A DNA stretch of 64,000 bases from Bog-473 sp963719485 (GTDB lineage: Bacteria; Actinomycetota; Acidimicrobiia; Acidimicrobiales; RAAP-2), in NCBI GenBank assembly GCA_963719485.1, contig OY970387.1, positions 310,001 through 374,000 on the forward strand, written 5' to 3'. This document shows positions 34,353 to 42,743 of this stretch, piece by piece (positions within the stretch are counted from its first letter, which is position 1; each line of letters begins with the position of its first letter). The position numbers were made by a program, and so were the translations under genes. The notes under the pieces are model-generated. The model made no database searches. It was given only the letters and a program-made list of their open reading frames with translations, and had not been told where the DNA came from.

Positions 34353-34398
34353 GGACAGACCAAGCGATACGGGAGCTTCTCACGGGCAGACTGGTGTC

Positions 34399-34860
34399 AT
34401 GGGTGATGACAATCGTGGTGTTCGTCTCCAGCGTTTAGGCGCTTTCCTCGGTCGGTGGACGATGGAAGCCCACTTTCCGGGAACGGAACCGACTGGCCCC
34501 GTCGGGCGATCGACTTTTGAGTGGATGCTTGGGGGACGCTTTCTTCGACAGACAACCGAATTCCTCGAGCCGGGCCCTCCCGAGGGCGTCGCCATCATCG
34601 GGGCCGACTCGGAGGGCAACGCGTACACGCAGCATTATTTTGACGATCGAGGGATTGCTCGTCTCTATTCGATGACCCTCCATGAGGGTATCTGGCAGCT
34701 CCACAGACACGCGCCCGACTTCACCCCGCTGCATTTTCGCCAGCGCTTCACGGGTCGCTTCACCCAAGACGGCGACCGCATCGATGGGGAGTGGGAAATC
34801 AGCCGCGACAATGACGCGTGGGAACACGATTTCGAATTGATCTACCGAAGGATCGCGTAG
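34399..34860 (+). CDS. DUF1579-like protein
   Basis: 153 residues from the ATG at 34399. The start (LQRLGAFLGRWTMEAHFPG) and the following FEWMLGGRFLRQ and GWEIS-like beta-strands (EGNAYTQHYFDDRG, GEWEISRDNDAWEHDFELIYRR) fit the lipocalin-like DUF1579 barrel, which may bind small hydrophobic ligands. No signal peptide. It follows the DMT gene closely on the same strand. Its last 62 bases overlap the C-terminus of the opposite-strand gene at 34799-35452. Confidence 0.82.
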   Translation: MGDDNRGVRLQRLGAFLGRWTMEAHFPGTEPTGPVGRSTFEWMLGGRFLRQTTEFLEPGPPEGVAIIGADSEGNAYTQHYFDDRGIARLYSMTLHEGIWQLHRHAPDFTPLHFRQRFTGRFTQDGDRIDGEWEISRDNDAWEHDFELIYRRIA

Positions 34861-35452
34861 TCGATAGCTTCGATCGTCGGCTCTCGCGATCTGCGTCAGA
34901 CGCTGATCCTGGGATCCGGTTGGATAGGACGTTGGCTGTTCGCAGCCGCTCGAGCACCCGGTTCTCTCTTCCGTACGACAGTGGCGTGAACACGAGCGTG
35001 TCGAGTGGGAACCACAGGCCCACCCACACCAACACCCATCCCCCTGAATCGAGCACGAGATTGGCATTCACACTGGCTCCGACGATGCTCGACTTGATGA
35101 TCACGAGAAGAAATCCCAAGACGACGAGAGGGAGCCCGATCCACAGGGAATGGACGCCATCGAGTCGGACTGCTCGTCGTTCCCGTTGGTTGTATTCGAT
35201 TCGATGGTCGCAATAGCGATTGAGGCTCCGTGCAATCCGCTGATCCATTCCCTGTGAAATCGTGTCGGCGGGCAGAGCGAGGTCGATCCGTACCGGTCCC
35301 TTGGAGCGGCGGCTTCGCAGCACGCTGATGCAGTACTCCAGGCCTGTCATGAAATTCCGGTACTCACAGAAGAGATCTGCTGGCGCCAGCACGAACATCT
35401 CTTCCGGGCTGGTGAGAGAAAGGGGAATCACCTGGGGAGACTGCTCGGGCAC
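34799..35452 (-). CDS. Hypothetical membrane protein
   Basis: 217 residues, GTG start. The N-terminal half looks soluble and begins with a patterned segment (EEMFVLAPADLFCEYRNFMTGLEYCISVL). Two hydrophobic helices occupy about residues 106-125 and 133-155 (SLWIGLPLVVLGFLLVIIKSS and LVLDSGGWVLVWVGLWF), so it is anchored by a hairpin. The last 45 residues are Arg/Ser-rich and run into the opposite DUF1579-like gene, so the C-terminus may be misread or naturally overlapping. No family recognised. Confidence 0.6.
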   Translation of the reverse strand: MPEQSPQVIPLSLTSPEEMFVLAPADLFCEYRNFMTGLEYCISVLRSRRSKGPVRIDLALPADTISQGMDQRIARSLNRYCDHRIEYNQRERRAVRLDGVHSLWIGLPLVVLGFLLVIIKSSIVGASVNANLVLDSGGWVLVWVGLWFPLDTLVFTPLSYGRENRVLERLRTANVLSNRIPGSASDADRESRRSKLSTTRSFGRSIRNRVPTRHCRG

Positions 35453-35493
35453 GACATATGGTTTCGTCGCTGTGTGATCGCCTATAAAGGCGC

Positions 35494-35799
35494 ATGGCCA
35501 TTGTGATCGTGCAGGGAGTGTTCACGATTGACCCGAGCGAACGGGACCGGTTCGTAGAGGCAAGCGTTGAGGCAATGCGCTCCTCTCGGCAGGAGGAGGG
35601 CTGCCTCGAATACGTGATCGCCGCTGACCCCGTCGACGCGGAGCGCGCGGTCCTGTCCGAACGGTGGGAATCAATGGACCACCTGCAACAGCATCTTGGC
35701 CTGCAAAAGAATGCGGCTCGGGGTGCCGACTCGAGGCCGGTGCCTCGGAACGTTGAGATCACTGTTTTCGAGGTAGCAACGTCACATCCTCTGCGCTGA
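35494..35799 (+). CDS. Antibiotic biosynthesis monooxygenase (ABM) domain protein
   Basis: 101 residues, ATG after AAAGGCGC. A single dimeric alpha/beta-barrel of the ABM type: VIVQGVFTIDPSERDRFVEA, SRQEEGCLEYVIAADP, SERWESMDHLQQHL are the typical strand-helix-strand pattern and the E-x-W-x-S-x-x-x-L-x-x-H motif. Such proteins are cofactor-free oxygenases, heme or quinone-modifying enzymes, or sensors. Stands alone; divergent from the 34799-35452 gene by 42 bases. Confidence 0.9.
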   Translation: MAIVIVQGVFTIDPSERDRFVEASVEAMRSSRQEEGCLEYVIAADPVDAERAVLSERWESMDHLQQHLGLQKNAARGADSRPVPRNVEITVFEVATSHPLR

Positions 35800-35821
35800 A
35801 GCAACGGGGACCGCCGCCGAT

Positions 35822-35839
35822 CCTCGGGACTCCCCGAGG
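35822..35839. terminator. Hairpin between convergent genes after the ABM gene
   Basis: CCTCGGG-ACTC-CCCGAGG, a perfect 7-bp stem 23 bases after the ABM stop codon and before the convergent hydrolase end at 35962. No T tract. The rest of the 160-base gap holds nothing I recognise. Confidence 0.5.
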
Positions 35840-35961
35840 CCCGGTAGACCCAACCCGGCGGGATGGGCGCACGAATGCGGACGATCCTCTTCTCGGGCGT
35901 TTCCTGAGCTCTCGGAGGTGAGCATCACACTGGCCCGGCGGCACCAGCGCACAGCGATCAT

Positions 35962-36741
35962 CTACGCATCGCTCACGATGACCGCACGAGATGCAGCGTG
36001 GTTGAGAGTCCAATCCAGCGCATCGCAGATCGACTCGTGGCCGACCGGATCAAATGCGTGACCCATCCCGGGGACGACGACAGCGTGGGCATCGGGCATG
36101 TCTGTGGTTGAGACACCGAGGGAGAAATGAAAAGGAATGAGACGGTCATTTCGTCCGTGGACGATGGCGAGGGGAACAGCGCTGACAACTCTCTTCGCCA
36201 TCGAGCGTGGTGGCTCGGACGGATTCCATTCCGGATAAATTCGCACGTGCGTGTGGCGTTCGGCGAAGAGCCGACCTACCTTTGTACGAGCCAGAATGAA
36301 CGTCAAGAGCGAGCGAATACGAAACGGAATTCGCCAATCGGCCGGACTCGAGACGACGACGACTCCCGCCAATTCCGGGTCCGTGGCGGCGTAGGCTATG
36401 GCCGCCACCGCCCCCATTGAGGCACCGACGAGCGCAACACGGGGATGACTGATGCGTGCATGGGCTACTGCCGCGGCGACGTCATTGCGCTCCAAGTCGC
36501 CGAGCGTACAAAGCCCTCCGGACTCACCATGTCCTCGAGCATCGTAAGAAAGAACATCGAGGGAGCGCGCCCGGAGGCGTTCGGCCATGGCGACGACGTG
36601 CGGGTGATCCTTCGTCGAGGACAAACCGTGCACGAGGACGACAATGGCCCGAGGTTCACCCTTCAACGACCAGGAGCGGGTCGCGAGCTCAACACCGTCA
36701 CTTGTCAGCAGTCGCGAGTCGTCGATGGGCGTTTCGGACAT
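35962..36741 (-). CDS. Alpha/beta hydrolase (serine aminopeptidase/monoacylglycerol lipase-like)
   Basis: 259 residues from the ATG at 36741; the frame continues upstream but is Arg/Pro-rich there. The oxyanion strand is VVLVHGLSS, the second block SYDARGHGESGG, the nucleophile elbow GASMG with Ser108, the acid in VHGRNDRLIP and the His in GMGHAFDP: a complete triad in the layout of hydrolase-4/monoglyceride-lipase-like enzymes. Cytoplasmic, no signal peptide. Substrate unknown. It lies downstream of the methyltransferase gene on the same strand, about 170 bases away. Confidence 0.92.
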   Translation of the reverse strand: MSETPIDDSRLLTSDGVELATRSWSLKGEPRAIVVLVHGLSSTKDHPHVVAMAERLRARSLDVLSYDARGHGESGGLCTLGDLERNDVAAAVAHARISHPRVALVGASMGAVAAIAYAATDPELAGVVVVSSPADWRIPFRIRSLLTFILARTKVGRLFAERHTHVRIYPEWNPSEPPRSMAKRVVSAVPLAIVHGRNDRLIPFHFSLGVSTTDMPDAHAVVVPGMGHAFDPVGHESICDALDWTLNHAASRAVIVSDA

Positions 36742-36914
36742 ATCCGTCCTCTGGGTCGACCACAGAGGCGTCGAGCCTGCACACGGTGGTCGCACCACCA
36801 GCCCAAACTTGGCGTCTCCGCCCACCACCTTAGGGGTGACCCGGCCCCCTGCACTCGGGCGTCTCAATCAATGTTCTGTGGGACCACGAGTGGACCCACT
36901 CACTCAGCCTGGGC

Positions 36915-37616
36915 TCAGTTTTGAAGGGCGGAACCGAAGAGGAACCATCGCGTCGCGTCGATCACGACCGACCACCCCTCTGCCGCGATCAGCGACTCGA
37001 GTTGGCCGGGTTCGTACATCACCTTGATCACCCTGAACTGCGAACCGTCGCTGAGCGTACGGAGGTGCAGATTCGTCCCGTACTGGACGACGTACGGATC
37101 CTTCACCGCCGAGTGGGGCAGCGGATCGTCCCGGTTGTCGATCAGGAATACCCTTCCGGAGGGGGCCAAGCAGGCGCGGACGAGGGACCAGAATTCGGCG
37201 AATCGAGTGCGCGGCACATGAGAGAGCCAGAAGGAAAAGAAGACGACGTCGTAGGCGGAGTCCGCCCGCCACCCGAAGAGGTCCGCCACTTCGTATCGCA
37301 CATCCGCTCGTCCTGCTCTCTCCCGATTCAGTGCGATCGCCTCGGGTGAGCTGTCGACAACGGTGAGCTGGTCTGCTGTTTCAGCCAGGCGCTGGGTCCA
37401 CCACCCGGTGCCGCCCGCCAGTTCCAAGACTCTGCCCGTGGGGGCGAAGGCGCCCAAAGCAGCCTCAACCGTTGTCACCTGCCGTTGCCACTCGAGGAGC
37501 TGTTCCTCTCCTCGGTCATAGCGACCACGCCGCTGCCACCACTCGTCGTACTCCGGAGCCCTGGCCTGATAGAACGAGCGCTGCTCCGCCAGCAAGTCGT
37601 CTTCGCTCACCGCCAC
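36915..37616 (-). CDS. Class I SAM-dependent methyltransferase
   Basis: 233 residues, GTG start (a second GTG two codons later is possible). The SAM-binding motif I is VLELAGGTGWW near residue 64, followed by VVDSSPEA (motif II acidic end) and VVFFSFWLSHVP (motif IV). The methyl acceptor is unknown; small molecules are likely. It is divergent from the flavoprotein gene at 37678, with only 61 bases between the starts. Confidence 0.9.
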   Translation of the reverse strand: MAVSEDDLLAEQRSFYQARAPEYDEWWQRRGRYDRGEEQLLEWQRQVTTVEAALGAFAPTGRVLELAGGTGWWTQRLAETADQLTVVDSSPEAIALNRERAGRADVRYEVADLFGWRADSAYDVVFFSFWLSHVPRTRFAEFWSLVRACLAPSGRVFLIDNRDDPLPHSAVKDPYVVQYGTNLHLRTLSDGSQFRVIKVMYEPGQLESLIAAEGWSVVIDATRWFLFGSALQN

Positions 37617-37677
37617 AGCTTGGCACCAGTCGATGTACGTTCTGCACGGTGGGTCGACTCAGCACGCAGGGGCCTTG

Positions 37678-38814
37678 ATGGAGAGTACGGAACTTCTCGT
37701 GATCGGGGCCGGCCCGTATGGCGTAGCGACCGCCGCTCGAGCAATTGAGCGTGGGATCAAGACGACGATCGTCGGCGGACCTCTGTCCTTCTGGAAGCAG
37801 CACATGCCCGAGGGGATGTACTTGCGCTCGGGCCCCGATTGGCATCTCGACGCGGCAGGCATCCACACCTTTGAGGCGTTTCTCGAGGAAGAGGGGATTG
37901 CACCCGACCAGGTCGACCCCGTGCCCATCAGCGTGTTCCTTGACTACGCCACCTGGTTCCTGGACAACAAAGGGGTTGTCGCGCGGGAGGCCCTGGTCAC
38001 CCAACTCACCCGCAATGGCAAGAGATTCGAAGCGCTCCTCGACAACGGTGTGCGAATGAGCGCCGCAGCGGTGGTGGCTGCCCCGGGGATTCGTCACTTC
38101 CAACAGCTCCCTGAGTGGGCCGGATCGGTTCCGCCCGGGGTCGGTTCGCACACCGGTGATCTCGTGCACTTCGAGGATCTGCGCGGCGCGCGCGTGCTCA
38201 TCGTGGGTGGTCGGCAGAGCGCCTACGAATGGGCCGCGCTGATTGGTGAACACGGGGCCGAGCGGGTCGACATCGTCCATCGCCACGATGTGCCCCTCTT
38301 CGAGCGTGTCAGCTGGAAGTTCGTGGACGAGTACGTCGACTCCATGCTGGCGGTGCCGGGGTGGTGGCGCACCCTGGCCGATTCTGAACGGGAACGAATA
38401 GCCCGGCGTTTCTGGGAGGCTGGCCGCCTGACGCTCGAGTGGTGGCTCGTCCCACGCCTCGCCACCGACCAGTTCCATCGTTGGCCGGGAACATCGGTCA
38501 TCGCCATCGGAGACGACGCCCGAGGCGTGGTCGCCGATCTGTCGAACGGTGAACGTCTCTCCGTCGACCGCGTCGTCTTCGCGACAGGCTACAAAGCCAA
38601 CCTGCCCGACGTGCCCTACCTCGGCGCACTCGTCGACAAGATCGATGTGGTCGATGGTTTCCCTGTACTCAGTGAGGCGTTCCAGTCGAGCATCGCCGGT
38701 CTCTACATAACCGGCTTCGCTGCCACGAGGGACTTCGGGCCGTTCCTCGGGTTCACCAAGGCGTGCCCAGCCGCCGCCACCCTCATCGTCGACAGCCTTC
38801 TCGCCAGCCGGTGA
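37678..38814 (+). CDS. Flavin-dependent monooxygenase/oxidoreductase-like protein
   Basis: 378 residues from the ATG at 37678 (a TTG one codon earlier is possible). An FAD motif, GAGPYGVATA, lies at the N-terminus and a second Rossmann motif, VLIVGGRQSAYEWA (GGxxS), near residue 180. FATGYKAN and the C-terminal ITGFAATRDFGPFLGF segment match the lysine-N-oxygenase/flavin monooxygenase superfamily. It likely uses NADPH and O2 to oxidise an unknown substrate. Downstream on the other strand lies an esterase-like gene. Confidence 0.87.
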   Translation: MESTELLVIGAGPYGVATAARAIERGIKTTIVGGPLSFWKQHMPEGMYLRSGPDWHLDAAGIHTFEAFLEEEGIAPDQVDPVPISVFLDYATWFLDNKGVVAREALVTQLTRNGKRFEALLDNGVRMSAAAVVAAPGIRHFQQLPEWAGSVPPGVGSHTGDLVHFEDLRGARVLIVGGRQSAYEWAALIGEHGAERVDIVHRHDVPLFERVSWKFVDEYVDSMLAVPGWWRTLADSERERIARRFWEAGRLTLEWWLVPRLATDQFHRWPGTSVIAIGDDARGVVADLSNGERLSVDRVVFATGYKANLPDVPYLGALVDKIDVVDGFPVLSEAFQSSIAGLYITGFAATRDFGPFLGFTKACPAAATLIVDSLLASR

Positions 38815-38847
38815 CCGGGTGGTGCATCCGACCGGGCAGAACCGGCG

Positions 38848-39900
38848 TCAGGCCTCGGGAAGGCCGAGCCAGCGGTCGAGGAAGGGCAGGGCCTCGGTGC
38901 CGTGCCACTGGTGCCCCCCCTCGAAGACATCGTGGACCAACCGGTCGCCGGCGCCGAGTTCCTCGTAGACGAGGCGTGTTCGCCGCACCGACTCGGCGGC
39001 GGTGGCGAAGGGGAAGAGATCGTCCTGGGTGCCGGACTCGACGAGGAGCGGTCGCGGTGCCACGAGCGCGCCGAGGTCCTCGTGCTCGAGGCGGCCCAAC
39101 ATGCCGAACATGATCTGGGAGCCGCACATGTTCCACGGCATCTTGTGGCTGACGGCCCACGAGGAGAAGTAGCCGCTCACCACCGACGCCGCCACGCGGG
39201 TGTCGATGGCGGCGGTGAAGAGCGTGACGGTGCCACCGTAGGAGATACCGACCATGCCCAGGCGCGCCGGGTCGACCAACGGGTGCTGCTCCAGCACGTC
39301 GAGCGAGCGCCGCAGGTCCCAGACGTTCTGCGCCAGCGGATTCCAGCCCGCCATGGCGGCGTGCACGAGGTTGGTGTCGCAGGCGTAGTGGTCCTCGGGG
39401 TTCCAATCCAGGCGTTCGCCGAAGCAGCGCAGGTCGGGTGCCAGCACGACGTAACCCCGGCGGACCAGCTGCAGCGCGTAGTCGGCATTTGGCATGTCGG
39501 TGTGCTCGAGCCCCACGACCTGCGACTTGCCCGGACCGTGACCGTGACAGGCCAGGACGGCCGGTCCGGCGGCCCCCTCCTGCCGACTGTCGGGGACGAG
39601 CAGGTAGGCGGGCACCGACATGGTGTCCTCGGTGTCGAAGACGACCTTCTCCCGCCGGTAGCCGTCGCAGGATTCCGACTCGAGTGTCTCGAGGTCGAGC
39701 GGGACAGCGTCGGGCTCGGGGCCGAGCAACTCGAGCAGGCGGGCGCGGCGGCGCTCCAGCCAGGCGGGGAACCCGGCCGGGTCGCCCTCGGGGAGCGGGT
39801 CCTCGTGGGTGGTCGCGGCCAGGCGGGTCATCCACTGGTACCAGGGCGAGTAGTTGCGGGCGGGCGGGGTGAACACCTGGCCCCCCGTGTCGTCGCTCAT
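38848..39900 (-). CDS. Alpha/beta hydrolase (acetyl-xylan-esterase/dienelactone-hydrolase-like)
   Basis: 350 residues, ATG after AAGGGG. Oxyanion strand VLACHGHG near 116, DLRCFGE loop, nucleophile elbow GISYGG with Ser220, acid in SGTQDD and catalytic His in FEGGHQWHG. An extra N-terminal helical part of about 80 residues precedes the core, as in the AXE1/abhydrolase-7 group. No signal peptide, so cytoplasmic. It is divergent from the TauD gene (about 100 bases). Substrate unknown. Confidence 0.9.
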   Translation of the reverse strand: MSDDTGGQVFTPPARNYSPWYQWMTRLAATTHEDPLPEGDPAGFPAWLERRRARLLELLGPEPDAVPLDLETLESESCDGYRREKVVFDTEDTMSVPAYLLVPDSRQEGAAGPAVLACHGHGPGKSQVVGLEHTDMPNADYALQLVRRGYVVLAPDLRCFGERLDWNPEDHYACDTNLVHAAMAGWNPLAQNVWDLRRSLDVLEQHPLVDPARLGMVGISYGGTVTLFTAAIDTRVAASVVSGYFSSWAVSHKMPWNMCGSQIMFGMLGRLEHEDLGALVAPRPLLVESGTQDDLFPFATAAESVRRTRLVYEELGAGDRLVHDVFEGGHQWHGTEALPFLDRWLGLPEA

Positions 39901-40002
39901 GCTCGGCCCCTTTCACGGCGGTACGGCCGTCGGTGCGGGCCAATGTAGGTGGCGGGGCGGCACGATGGGGCGCCGCCGTCCGGGTTCGGGCAGAATTGCG
40001 CG

Positions 40003-40860
40003 GTGACCCTCGCCACCTCCGTCAGCGTTCATCCCCTCTCCCCCACCATCGGGGCCGAGATCGCCGGGGTGGACATCTCGCTCCCGCTGGCGCCCGAGGT
40101 CGTGACCTCTGTCCGCGATGCTCTCAACACGCACCACGTCATCTTCTTCCGTGACCAGTCCCTGACGGCCGAGCAGCAGGCCGATTTCGCCCGCCAATTC
40201 GGCACGGTCACCGAGGCCCACCCGGTCCTGCCCTCCATCGACGAGAGCCCCGAGGTGCTCGCCATCGACGGCAAGGTCGACCGGGCCAGCTGGTGGCACA
40301 CCGACGTCACCTTCCTCGAGACCCCCGCCATGGGCTCCATCCTCTACATGCTCGAGGCGCCCGAGGTCGGCGGCGACACCATGTGGGCCAGCCTGCAAGA
40401 CGCGTACGACGGGCTCGCCCCGCCGGTGCGCGCCATGTGCGACCAGCTCATCGCGATCCACCACGACCCGTGGTTCGCGGCGGATGTGGCCGAACGCGGC
40501 GGTTATGAGTGGGACGGCACCTGGCGCGACAAGCTGCTGCCCTCCCTGCACCCCGTCGTGCGCACGCACCCCGAGACGGGACGCAACGGACTCTTCGTCA
40601 ACCGGCAGTTCACCCGGACCATCTTCGGGCTGTCGGACAACGAGAGCAGCGCCATCCTCGAAATGCTGTACCACCACTGCGTCAAGCCCGAGTACACCTG
40701 CCGCTTCCGCTGGCGCGCAGGTTCGGTCGCCTTCTGGGACAACCGGGCCACACTGCACTACGCGCTCGACGACTACGGCGACGCTGCGCGCTACGCACAC
40801 CGGGTGACCCTGCGGGGCGACAAGCCCTTCGGGCCGGCCATGCCGCTACCCGCGAGCTGA
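40003..40860 (+). CDS. TauD/TfdA-family Fe(II)/2-oxoglutarate-dependent dioxygenase
   Basis: 285 residues from the GTG at 40003; upstream codons to 39949 are not convincing. The iron ligands are His99 and Asp101 (WWHTDVTF) and the distal His252 (ATLHYALDDY); Arg267 (HRVTLRG) should bind 2-oxoglutarate. The start IGAEIAGVDIS is the family hallmark. It hydroxylates or desulfonates a small acid such as taurine or a phenoxy acid; which one is unknown. It overlaps or abuts the CadD-like gene downstream. Confidence 0.95.
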   Translation: MTLATSVSVHPLSPTIGAEIAGVDISLPLAPEVVTSVRDALNTHHVIFFRDQSLTAEQQADFARQFGTVTEAHPVLPSIDESPEVLAIDGKVDRASWWHTDVTFLETPAMGSILYMLEAPEVGGDTMWASLQDAYDGLAPPVRAMCDQLIAIHHDPWFAADVAERGGYEWDGTWRDKLLPSLHPVVRTHPETGRNGLFVNRQFTRTIFGLSDNESSAILEMLYHHCVKPEYTCRFRWRAGSVAFWDNRATLHYALDDYGDAARYAHRVTLRGDKPFGPAMPLPAS

Positions 40861-40868
40861 CGGCCTCC

Positions 40869-41531
40869 TTGTCCGCCGGCCTGGGGGCCGATCTCGGCGT
40901 CGCCGCGGCGGCCTTCGTCGGGACCAACGTCGACAACTGCGTCGTGACCATGGCCATGGTGGCCGGCGCGCCCCTCGAGCGGGCGCATCGCATCGCCGCG
41001 GGCCAGGTGTTCGGCTTCGCCGTGCTGGTGGCGGCATCCGCCGCCGCGGCGGCTGTGCTGTTCGAGTTCTCCACCGCCGTCGTCGGCCTGCTCGGGCTGG
41101 TGCCGCTGGCCATCGGTGTGCACGGTCTGGTCGCGCTCGCGCGCACCCACCCGGAAAAGGAGGCAGGGGCTCCGACAGAACCCACTGGCGGGGAGCGGCG
41201 CCGCTGGCCCTGGCGCGGGGGGACCAGAGGCGAGCGGCGCGCGGTTGGCCGCGGGTTCACGGCGGCCGCGCTGGTCACCGTGGCCGCCGGAGGAGACAAC
41301 CTGGCGGTCTACATCCCCCTCTTCCGGGTCGGCGGGGCGGTCAATGTGGGCGCCACCTTCGCCGTCTTCGTGGTCGGTGAGGTCCTGGTGACCTGGCTCA
41401 TCCTGACCGGAGGCCGCCACCCGAAGGCCCGGGGGGTGATGCTGCGACTCGGCCACCTGGCCGTGCCCGTCCTGCTGTGCGGCATCGGCTTGCTGGTCAT
41501 GGTGCAGGCGGGGACCTTCTCGCTGCTCTAG
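40869..41531 (+). CDS. CadD-like (cadmium resistance transporter family) membrane protein
   Basis: About 220 residues from a TTG at 40869; a CTG at 40857 overlapping the TauD stop would add four codons. No ATG or GTG is available near the natural N-terminus. Six hydrophobic segments are seen; the pair FVGTNVDNCVVTMAM and VTVAAGGDNLAVYIPLF are the repeated D-N motifs of the CadD/LysE-related family. The central cytoplasmic loop is Arg/Pro/Gly-rich. It may export a cation or small metabolite. Coupled to the TauD gene. Confidence 0.8.
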   Translation: MSAGLGADLGVAAAAFVGTNVDNCVVTMAMVAGAPLERAHRIAAGQVFGFAVLVAASAAAAAVLFEFSTAVVGLLGLVPLAIGVHGLVALARTHPEKEAGAPTEPTGGERRRWPWRGGTRGERRAVGRGFTAAALVTVAAGGDNLAVYIPLFRVGGAVNVGATFAVFVVGEVLVTWLILTGGRHPKARGVMLRLGHLAVPVLLCGIGLLVMVQAGTFSLL

Positions 41532-41550
41532 GCGGCGCGACAATGGTGGC

Positions 41551-41793
41551 GTGCCCGACGCCGTCGACGCCCTGATCCTCGACCTCCTCGAGTGGGTCGG
41601 CCCGGCGCCCCGCCCCTACGGCGAAGTTCAGGAAGTGTGGCGCACGTCGTGCCCGCGCCTGCCCGTGTGGGAGGACGCCAACGAGCGGGGCTTCCTCGCC
41701 CGGCACCACGAGCCGGGACGAGGTGAGCTGATCGCGGTGTCCCCGGCCGGTGCCGCGTACCTGCGCCGGCACCGCTCGACCGCGCCGGCCTGA
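41551..41793 (+). CDS. Small conserved hypothetical protein
   Basis: 80 residues, GTG at 41551, 19 bases after the CadD-like gene. The sequence ILDLLEWVGPAPRPYGEVQEVWRTSCPRLPVWEDA and HHEPGRGELIAVSPAGAAYL reads like a winged-helix-type small protein; I recall similar proteins of unknown function in actinomycetes and proteobacteria. It may bind nucleic acid but no evidence is decisive. It likely belongs to the transcript that begins with TauD. Confidence 0.75.
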   Translation: MPDAVDALILDLLEWVGPAPRPYGEVQEVWRTSCPRLPVWEDANERGFLARHHEPGRGELIAVSPAGAAYLRRHRSTAPA

Positions 41794-41868
41794 GGCGGCG
41801 CTGGCCGCGTCCGCACGGCCATGGTTGACTTCGACGGCACAGCGATGCACGACGACGGGAGGGGCCCG

Positions 41869-42702
41869 ATGAAGGACCTGCAGGGCAAGGTGGCGGTCAT
41901 CACCGGCGGGGCCAGCGGCATCGGCCGGGCCGTGGCGGACCGCGCGGCAGCCGAGGGCATGAAGATCGTCCTCGGGGACATCGAGGAGGGGCCGCTCAAG
42001 GAGGCCGTGAACGAGCTCACGGACCAGGGCGCCGCGGCGCTCGGCCTGGTGACCGACGTCGCCGACGCCGCGTCGGTGCGGGCGCTGCGGGACGGGGCGC
42101 TCGACCGCTTCGGGGCCGTGCACCTCGTGCACAACAACGCCGGCATCGGGCTCGGCGGCCCCATCTGGGAGGTCAGCGAGGAGGACTGGCGCTGGATCCT
42201 CGGCGTCAACCTCTGGGGCGTGATCAACGGCGTCGCCGCGTTCGTGCCGACGCTCATCGAGCAGGGCGAGGGGCACGTGGTCAACACGGCGTCGATCGCC
42301 GGCCTCATCGCGGCCCCGTTCCTCGGCCCCTACAACGCCACGAAGCAGGCGGTCGTGGCCATCTCGGAGACGCTGTTCAAGGACCTCCAGGCGGTCGGCG
42401 CGCCGATCGGCGTGTCGGTGCTCTGCCCGGGCTTCGTGCAGACGCGGATTGCCGAGTCCGAGCGGAACCGGCCGGCGTGGGCGCCCGACCGCGACGCGCC
42501 GGGGGCGGACGAGTTGCGTGGGGCGGTGCAGAGCCTGGTCGACGGCGGCATCGCGCCGTCCATGGTGGCTGAGCGCGTCATCGATGCCGTCCGCACCGAC
42601 ACCTTCTACATCCTCACGCACCCCGAGCTCGACGGCGCCATCACCACGCGCTTCGACGACATCCTGCTGCGACGGCCGCCCAGCTCGACGATGATCGCCT
42701 GA
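41869..42702 (+). CDS. SDR family oxidoreductase
   Basis: 277 residues from the ATG at 41869, which has GGGAGGGG upstream; the extra 16 codons above it are not needed. Glycine motif TGGASGIG near residue 13, NNAGIG near 92, and catalytic YNATK. The C-terminal part (VLCPGFVQTRIAES) fits classical SDRs acting on alcohols, with a longer end than usual. Reaction: NAD(P)-dependent oxidation or reduction, substrate unknown. It follows the small gene by about 75 bases and is convergent with the FtsX-like permease. Confidence 0.94.
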   Translation: MKDLQGKVAVITGGASGIGRAVADRAAAEGMKIVLGDIEEGPLKEAVNELTDQGAAALGLVTDVADAASVRALRDGALDRFGAVHLVHNNAGIGLGGPIWEVSEEDWRWILGVNLWGVINGVAAFVPTLIEQGEGHVVNTASIAGLIAAPFLGPYNATKQAVVAISETLFKDLQAVGAPIGVSVLCPGFVQTRIAESERNRPAWAPDRDAPGADELRGAVQSLVDGGIAPSMVAERVIDAVRTDTFYILTHPELDGAITTRFDDILLRRPPSSTMIA

Positions 42703-42743
42703 GCACCCTGCCCTGCGGCACGCTCGCCGGCGGCCCGGTGCGG

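Noticed and set aside
38783..39943. Open frame of 386 codons overlapping the esterase-like gene
   Set aside because: Same strand but different frame; Arg/Pro/Gly-rich, whereas the 38848-39900 frame carries the complete catalytic triad.
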